A DNA stretch of 64,000 nucleotides from Brachynemurus nebulosus (lineage: Eukaryota > Arthropoda > Insecta > Neuroptera > Myrmeleontidae). The stretch is taken from contig JAPWDM010000006.1 of the NCBI GenBank assembly GCA_035578155.1, positions 11,982,305 to 12,046,304 of the forward strand, given 5' to 3'. Every line of letters starts with the position of its first letter. The stretch's first letter is position 1. The translations under genes were made by a program, and so were the position numbers. The notes under the pieces were generated by a model, which saw nothing but the letters and a program-made list of their open reading frames with translations, was not told where the DNA came from and searched no databases. Of the stretch, positions 57,757 through 64,000 are shown piece after piece.

Positions 57757-58560
57757 AAATTACAAGCCAAAATTTACTTTTTCTACGACCACAAGTTGGG
57801 CTGGTTCGGATTGAGAGGAATATTTGGGTGTTTGAAAATAGTTTTCTGGTTTATGGAAGGCCACACCAGAGAAAATGTTAAGCAAAATCAGTTTTGAGCT
57901 TGAAGTTTTGTTTTGGCCTTTTAAACCAAGAAAACTGTATCAGGACTCAAGTAGAAGCAACACTCTTGTCAAATTTTTGGAATATCTTTTGGTCTTTGGT
58001 ATTAAATTTGCTTTGCATCGTTGGTATTACAAGCGAAATTTACTTTTTCTACGACCACAAGTTGGGCTGGTTTGGATTGAGAGGAATATTTTGGTATTTG
58101 AAAATAGTTTTCTGGTTTATGGAAGGCTACACCAGAGAAAATGATAAGCAAAATCAGTCTTGATCTTGAAGTCTTGTTTTGGCCTTTTAAACCAAGAAAA
58201 CTGTATCAGAACTCAAGTAAAAAAAATCAAGAAGGAAGCAAGACTCTTTTGGTCTTTGGTATTGAATTTGCTTTGCATCGTTGGTATTACAAACGAAATT
58301 TGCTTTTTCTACGACCACAAGTTGAGCTGGTTCGGATTGAGAGAAATATTTGGGTATTTGAAAATAGTTTTCTGGTTTATGGACGGCTACACCAAAGAAA
58401 TTGATATAAGTAAAATTAGTCTTGTTCTTGAAGCCTTGTTTCGGTTTTCTAAGACCTGAATCAGGACCTGTATCAAGACTCACGTAAATAAAATCAAAAA
58501 AGAAGCAAGACTCTGGCCAAGTTTTTGGAATATCTTCTGGGCTTTGGTTTTAAATTTGCT
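57757..58560 (+). repeat. Three tandem units of about 262 bp containing decayed hexamer-MITE sequence
   Basis: ATTACAAGCCAAAATTTACT (57760), ATTACAAGCGAAATTTACTT (58026) and ATTACAAACGAAATTTGCTT (58286) begin successive units. Each continues with CTACGACCACAAGTT, GGATTGAGAG and TTTTCTGGTTTATGGA. Inside each, AAGCAAAATCAGT.TTGA.CTTGAAG with TCAAGTA and AGCAAGACTCTT resembles the hexamer MITE in inverted orientation. The open frames repeat with the units and match nothing known. Confidence 0.85.
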
Positions 58561-58673
58561 TGCATTGTTAGTTCCAAACACATTTTTCATGACGAATCAA
58601 TATAAAATCGTTGGTACGGCCAAAAGTAGACACTCCACAAGTTTTTATAATAAACCTATAACATATATGTTTA

Positions 58674-58951
58674 CTAGAAACCAGGGGCGTATACAGCCGA
58701 GCTTCTTGATGGGGGTCACGCGGAAAATAATAGGACTAAACAAATTTCTGAGACAAAATCTATAAAAAAAAAAAAAAATATAAATTAAACTTCTCCTATA
58801 CCGTTGACGACCAAAACAAAAAAAAAATGTCAACTGGTAAATTTATCGGAATGGTGTTCAAAATTAAATATCTAGTGTATAGTTTTAATTCTCGAGGAGT
58901 GGGAGGGGGGGGTCAAGGGGCCATGACGTTGTATACGCGCTTGCTAGAGAC
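58674..58951. mobile_element. hAT-type MITE with CAGGGGCGTATACA end
   Basis: The element at 58682-58943 begins CAGGGGCGTATACA and ends TGTATACGCGCTTG (12 of 14 paired). The flanks CTAGAAAC and CTAGAGAC (7 of 8) are an 8-bp duplication. Non-coding, 262 bp. Confidence 0.88.
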
Positions 58952-59975
58952 ACCTATAATGGCTATAACATTGAGGTGACATAAGGAATGCAGAGTATTG
59001 CAAATGTATTTAGTTCATCGATCATTCTGAAAGCCAATGGCGTGCTATTTGGATAGCTGACGAATCGATAGAAATCGGAATTTTCTGGAAATCAGGCTTG
59101 AAGCGTGTTTTCGATCAACTCATTCAATTGTTTTCGATCAATTCATTTCTTTTATTTCCAGAAAGGTTTCACCAAGTGCGTGTTGAATAAGCTTTTCATG
59201 GTTTTCGAAACAAAATATGTTACTATGAGCGTCAATTACATAACAATTTAGTTCCCTATACGCTTCCAAAAGAAATACATCAACTTTGAGATCTAATATG
59301 TATTTCACCAATAACTATAGACTCAAAAATGGATCCTTGGAAAATGGCAAAAAAACCGGCTTATTTTTCACGTTTATAATTTTGATAGGATACTTTTACT
59401 ACAAAAAAAGTACTCAGTACAAACCCACGGCCTCTTTAAATCTATTCCAATATTTATTTATTTATATAGGTAGCAGCGTTTAAATTTGCACAATTTAATT
59501 TGAGCATTTCATTTGATGATGATGGTTGAAGTTGAACACTTATTACCAACAATTTTAGCATTCAAAATGCTCCAATCAACTTTGTTAATTGTTTTTCTAC
59601 ACACTCTCGATCCTATATCGCACTTAATTGTAACGTCTAGTGAGTTAATATAGCGTTAGCTAACTCTAGCACACCATTTACAATAGCTCTCTGTCCTTGT
59701 CTAGCTCTAACACAACGGTGAATGTAATAAAACAATATTGAAATACTTTAGTCAGTCAGGTATTATTGATACTTGAATAAAACCACTAGATATTTCTAAT
59801 TACAATATAAATGAAACTTCATTAAATTCGAATTACAAAGAGTGAAAACAAAATAATTGTCTATATTGTTTCCATCTCTTTTTATACAAGTGCACCTATA
59901 TACCTTTATATTAGTATACCCATATGGGTAAGTTGTGAACAAAATAATGATAGATTATAAACACTTTTCATTAAA
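58952..59975. other. AT-rich DNA, nothing firm
   Basis: CACCAAGTGCGTGTTGAATA at 59169 is a diverged piece of the repeat seen at 50280. No gene is supported. Confidence 0.45.
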
Positions 59976-60360
59976 ATTCAGCGATGTTATGGCCACTGTC
60001 GTGATGAAGCGACTTAAACGCAGGACTATGTGGTTTCTATATTTGTTCTGAGGTGCCTAGAAATGACATTCACTAAACTTGATATATGTATATGTACCTA
60101 TATATGTATTTATGTATCAGCACGATAACTCTCGAACAAAACATTCTTTTCATATGAAATTTGGTGAAAACGTTGAAAATCCAAAAATCTTGGATGAGTT
60201 TTTCAGCCGGATACATTCGATAACCGGAACATGTTTTTACACTATTAGAAAGAGGATAAAAAGTTATATTAAAAAGGTTCTTGAACTATTTTTCTATATT
60301 AGGTTCTCAAGAAAAACTAATCTTTGTAAATGGAAATTCTTTAACCCTTGATATCTGCGA
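59976..60360 (+). repeat. Microsatellite-bearing dispersed repeat, copy with degenerate TA core
   Basis: The head (GTTATGGCCACTGTCGTGAT, GCAGGACTATG, GGTGCCTAGAAATGACATTC), a short degenerate TATATGTATATG core (60085-60115) and the tail (CGATAACTCTCGAACAAAAC, TTTGGTGAAAACGTTG, CTTGGATGAGTTTTTCAGCC) appear in the same order as at 51300. It is a compact example with little array expansion. Confidence 0.8.
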
Positions 60361-60414
60361 AAGTAATGATGCTACAATAAATGGAAACTGGGTTTTAAAA
60401 AGTTCAAACTATCC

Positions 60415-60836
60415 ATTCGAAGTAGTGATGAGCAAATACAAGACCAAGATCAAGACTTGGTAGTCTTGGTCTTGGTCTTGTTCTTGCATTAAGAATCTTG
60501 GTCTTGGTCTTGGTCTTGCAAAATGCAGTCTTGGTCTTGGTCTTGGTATTGCTAAAAAATCTTGCACTTTCTTGCATTTTTTTATTACCGAATTTTTTTC
60601 TTTTAAAATCAGAATTTTCTCTCTTTACAGTATTAATGATACTTTCAAACTATTTAAATAGTTTAGCAAGTCTTGCTTTTTTCTTGCTTTTGTCTTGGTC
60701 TTGCTCACTTGAGTCTTGGTATTGGTCTTACAGCCATACTTATAGTCTTGGTCTTGGTCTTGCTCTTAGTATACATAGTCTTGGTCTTGAAAAAAATGCA
60801 AGACCAAGACTAATTTTGCTCATCACTAATTCGAAG
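60415..60836 (+). mobile_element. Hexamer-rich hAT-type MITE, copy E
   Basis: The element at 60423-60828 has ends TAGTGATGAGCAAA / TTTGCTCATCACTA and a perfect 8-bp duplication ATTCGAAG (60415-60422 and 60829-60836). It has the same block order as copies A and C, including the AAACTATTTAAATAGTTT centre near 60647. The Ser-Trp and Leu-Val open frame is a hexamer artefact. Confidence 0.96.
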
Positions 60837-61595
60837 TTATTCTACCTTTTGTAATATTTGAGAAAAAATGGCATTTTCCCCAATTTTTTAACAAAAACAC
60901 TTTTCCAGTTTTTTAAATGGTTCACGAGTTTTTGAATTATTTAGTCTTAATTACCCTCGCCGCATGCTTTACAATGTCACTCAATTGAAACGACTCGCGC
61001 ACCACCTATTGTAAAATGATTGTACTAATTCAGAAACCTTTGCGGGCATGCGCACAATAACTCAATAAAATTTCATTACCATCGACAAAAGCATTTATCC
61101 ACTTAAAATTTCTACATATATACTTCCGCATCACCCTGTATATACACTATCTACACAGTCATGTATCTGTATATATGTGTTATAAAAATCAAATTTTGTT
61201 GAATGAGTACTACAATTTTTGATTTTTATTATTAAATATTAAAATTATAAACATCATCATCATATTATTCATTATCGTGTGTTTGAATATTATGATTTAA
61301 ATGTAAATCTGTCAAACACAATGTATACGAGGGTCACGTCACTTTCCCCCTACGCATTTTTGGGGCCCTAATATTATGTATATGGACTATATGTAGTGTT
61401 ATTAAATTCTTTTACGATAAACAATTAAATACCTAATAATATTTATGCACCCTTATATATTGATGATAAACTTTGTTATTTTGTATACATCATATAAATA
61501 TAATTAAGCATGTTTCAGTTTGATTTGGGTATTATAAAGTAATAATTTTGTTGTATTAGGGTCTACACTAAGAGGTCTATAGTAAGAAATGTCAT
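60837..61595. other. AT-rich DNA, nothing recognised
   Basis: No bounded repeat or gene is supported; the GGGTCACGTCAC word at 61331 is isolated. Confidence 0.5.
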
Positions 61596-62120
61596 CATGG
61601 AAATTTTTATGGAAAGGAACAGTAGAATGTTTTATAATTTACGATTTAGGAAAAATTATTTTAACGTATGCCTTCCCAAAAATTGAGAGCTGCATCCATC
61701 ACTGTCTAAAAGATCTTTTTATGTTCTACATGGAAATTTTTTTTAGAAAGAACAAGTATAATGTTTTATAATCTATGATTTAGGAAAATTTACTTTAACG
61801 TAGTTATGCCTTCCCAAAATTTGAGAGCTGGAACCGTCACTGTCTAAAAGATTTTTTTAAGTTCAGCATGGAAATTTTTTTAGAAAGAACAAGTAGAATG
61901 TTTTATATTCTACGATTTAGGAAAAATTATTTTAACGTGTGCCTTCCCAAAATTTTAGAGCTGGAACCGACACTGTCTAAAAGATTTTTTTAAGTTCAGC
62001 ATGGAAATTTTTTTAGAAAGAACAAGTAGAATGTTTTATATTCTACGATTTAGGAAAAATTATTTTAACGTGTGCCTTCCCAATATTTGAGAGCCAGATC
62101 CGTCACTATCCAAAATATTT
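61596..62120 (+). repeat. Minisatellite: four units of about 135 bp
   Basis: CATGGAAATTTTT begins units at 61596, 61729, 61867 and 62000 (spacings 133, 138 and 133). Each continues with GTA.AATGTTTTATA, ACGATTTAGGAAAA, GCCTTCCCAA and CACTGTCTAAAAGAT. Units 3 and 4 are the most alike. A short frame in unit 1 is chance. Confidence 0.95.
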
Positions 62121-62550
62121 TTTTGGATTAAGTATATGATAAAGAGTTATTATAAATTTTGATAAAACAGCAAAAATAAGGAAAGAAGTATATACAGAAA
62201 GAGGCAAAAATACAAAGTTTTAAAAAAATTTATCTTGAACTTATTTGGTCGATTTCTAGTTAAGACTTGATACAGGCAAACAGACGTTTTAGTTAAAGTT
62301 TTCGAGCTTCCGCCACGAATATTGAATTTCACAGTAACCGGTTCTAAGCTTGATTCACAAAGGCAGGTTATAAGGTTCAGTGTAAATCTTATCTTCACTA
62401 TCTAAACTAGAATTTGTCAACTAAGGCCAAAATTTTTATAAAAACTACTTCGATTTGGAAGTTTAGGTGACCAAACTGACTCCAACCCCCCACCATTTTA
62501 ACTCAAAATAATTATATCTACCAAATGTCAAATTCCTACGTGACATATAG
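62121..62550. other. AT-rich DNA, nothing recognised
   Basis: The minus-strand frame at 62150-62398 has no recognisable domain. No repeat boundary is found. Confidence 0.45.
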
Positions 62551-62877
62551 TTCATGGGCGCCCATACATATGAGCAGGGGGACCGCGCGCCCCCCTAGCT
62601 TATCAAGTTGATGATGTTTGGGGGAAACTTTAAGAATTTCTGCTCAAAAAGGAAGCCAAAGTAGGCAAAACGCCGTTTTTTCTTTTTGCTCGTTAATGGT
62701 GTTTTTGTGTAAAATAGGGAAACTAGTGATACGCCCTCCCCCTCCCCCAATAGATGTTTGAGAGAGCTCGGAAGAAGAGAAATGACGTTTTCTTTTTTGC
62801 TCGTCAGTGAAATTTTGTTGCGGAACAGCTTCTTGGTTTGAAGCCCCCCTACAAATCATCATATGGGCGGCCATGAA
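62551..62877. mobile_element. Probable MITE with TTCATGGGCGCCCATA end
   Basis: TTCATGGGCGCCCATA at 62551 is nearly complementary to TATGGGCGGCCATGAA at 62862-62877. GGGGG and CCCCCC words lie just inside both ends. I found no clear 8-bp duplication. The interior repeats TTTTGCTCGT.A twice. It is probably a hAT-like MITE; the minus-strand frame here is not a gene. Confidence 0.65.
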
Positions 62878-64000
62878 ACCGATGGATTCGAGAGTGATTG
62901 CATCACAATTCCGTTGTTCCTTTTAAAGTATACGGAACCCAAAAAAATTGTTCGAACACTTAGGTATACCTAAAAGTAAGTATATATACCTATACAAATT
63001 TTGACTTTGTTTTAATTATTATTTATGACCCTTTGACAAACTTTCGACGGTACCAATGCATATATCTAGCAATGCCTGTGCATAGAATACTACATATATG
63101 AAGGAAGGTGTTTTCAATCATTAGTTATAGTTTAATAATAACGTTAATTAAAACTTTGATTAATAACCGCTAAATTAAGTGTTAAATTCATTACATAACG
63201 TAAATAAATTGAATATTAATTAACCGTTCTGCTCTAGCTGGCTGCACTCAGCTCTCAGCTCTCAGGCCCCCCTCCCCTGTGTCCGTATGGATAATGACGT
63301 TAAAATTTGCATTTTCAAAACATGGATCAACTATATACCTACATATATGAATAAATACATTGTAAATGTACACTGTGTCTAGTATATCAGTGTGTTAAAG
63401 TGAGACAGTAGGTATAATATCATTAATTCCATCTTTGTTTAGTGTATATATAGGATCTGCTGAAGTGTATTCATTATCTGGACGAAACTCAACGCAATTA
63501 ATGTAAACGGTTCGCAAAAGGGTTTGCGAAGAGGGAGGGAGACAGAGAGAGGTGGGGGAGGGTGGTGGTGAGGAGGATAAAGGGTATGTTTATACGACAT
63601 ATATTGCTATCATTTAATTAAGAGCAACTGACATCAGTTTTACAGACACTAATAGTATATAAAGTTAAATGGACACTATATGACACTATTGACCATTTTT
63701 AGGACCATTTTGGGGGTCAGTTGCTTCACGATGTGGTCGTCTTTTTTGGTTTTCTAATTCAGAAATGTTAAAGTCGACAAATAATTTTTTCTTTTTTTTT
63801 AATATCCCCAAAAATGCGATCGTTTGCCCCAAAAATGTAACACTAATTCATTGTGATAGTGTCCGAAGAAAACATCTAAAACTAATTATTTGGAAAATAA
63901 TCTATACACTACATATATGTATTATTTAATTATACCGTACCCTTTTAAATTCAAATGACGTCATGCAGGGGTGTCAATTATTGTTTTACAAAATAAATAT
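62878..64000. other. Window end, nothing firm
   Basis: A pyrimidine-rich stretch GCTCTCAGCTCTCAGGCCCC lies at 63250-63275 and a purine-rich tract at 63528-63580. These could be regulatory or simple sequence. No gene is supported. Confidence 0.45.

Noticed and set aside
58160..58459. Overlapping frames of about 90-99 residues repeated at 57875-58460
   Set aside because: They repeat with the 262-bp tandem units and change frame between units. No domain is present.
60498..60854. 118-residue Leu-Val / Ser-Trp open frame, and similar ones at 6215, 35546 and 41426
   Set aside because: It lies wholly inside the hexamer MITE, and CTTGGT has no stop in any frame, so its length has no coding meaning.
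1..64000. CRISPR array
   Set aside because: No short identical repeats with unique spacers of even length; tandem arrays here are minisatellites or microsatellites, and the sequence is eukaryotic.
23600..64000. Upstream Rx homeodomain exon
   Set aside because: I searched the minus strand by eye for a sequence coding the start of a paired-like homeodomain and found none in the GC-richer patches. A divergent exon cannot be fully excluded without a translated search.
1..64000. Assignment to a named insect order or species
   Set aside because: Word usage such as TAGGTACCTA and the mix of MITEs fits several orders, and the Rx exon alone does not separate them by eye.

Overview
The window is a gene-poor, very AT-rich stretch of an animal nuclear genome, almost certainly an insect. 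The one clear host coding exon encodes the end of an insect-type Retinal homeobox (Rx) protein. Around it lie intron-sized AT-rich DNA, long (TA)n arrays and a dense layer of small DNA transposons. The order of insect cannot be fixed from the sequence. Short TAGGTACCTA-like words would fit Hemiptera or Lepidoptera, but this is weak evidence.

Region by region. Positions 1-23 kb hold no recognised gene. They are AT-rich DNA with several MITEs (TIR/TSD-defined insertions at 1512, 6115, 10111, 14500, 19960, 21022 and 22186), a tRNA-like sequence near 12.95 kb and short tandem duplications. The terminal coding exon of Rx lies on the minus strand at 23145-23570. It runs from the conserved homeodomain 46/47 splice site through the OAR motif to the stop. 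No N-terminal homeodomain exon was found between 23.6 and 64 kb, so the rest of the window may be intron of Rx. Positions 24-64 kb carry a 5'-truncated non-LTR retrotransposon whose 3' UTR is a row of hairpins (30780-31826), a perfect 59-bp-arm hairpin (32626-32757), a scrambled PIF/Harbinger transposase remnant (55500-56083), several compound foldbacks with nested insertions (52579-54176), further hAT-type MITEs, microsatellite-bearing repeats and minisatellites. A TATA-type promoter with a very short candidate first exon is possible at 57.4-57.7 kb.

The most distinctive element is a family of roughly 350-440 bp hAT-type MITEs. Their interiors are built almost wholly of the hexamer CTTGGT and its complement. 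Five good copies are at 6115, 35610, 41496, 47426 and 60423, with decayed relatives elsewhere. Four of the five have a recognisable 8-bp target duplication. All are non-autonomous: no hAT transposase is visible in the window.

No operons, CRISPR arrays or rRNA genes are present. Apart from Rx, the transposase remnant and the retrotransposon tail, the translatable stretches are chance frames in low-complexity or repeat DNA.
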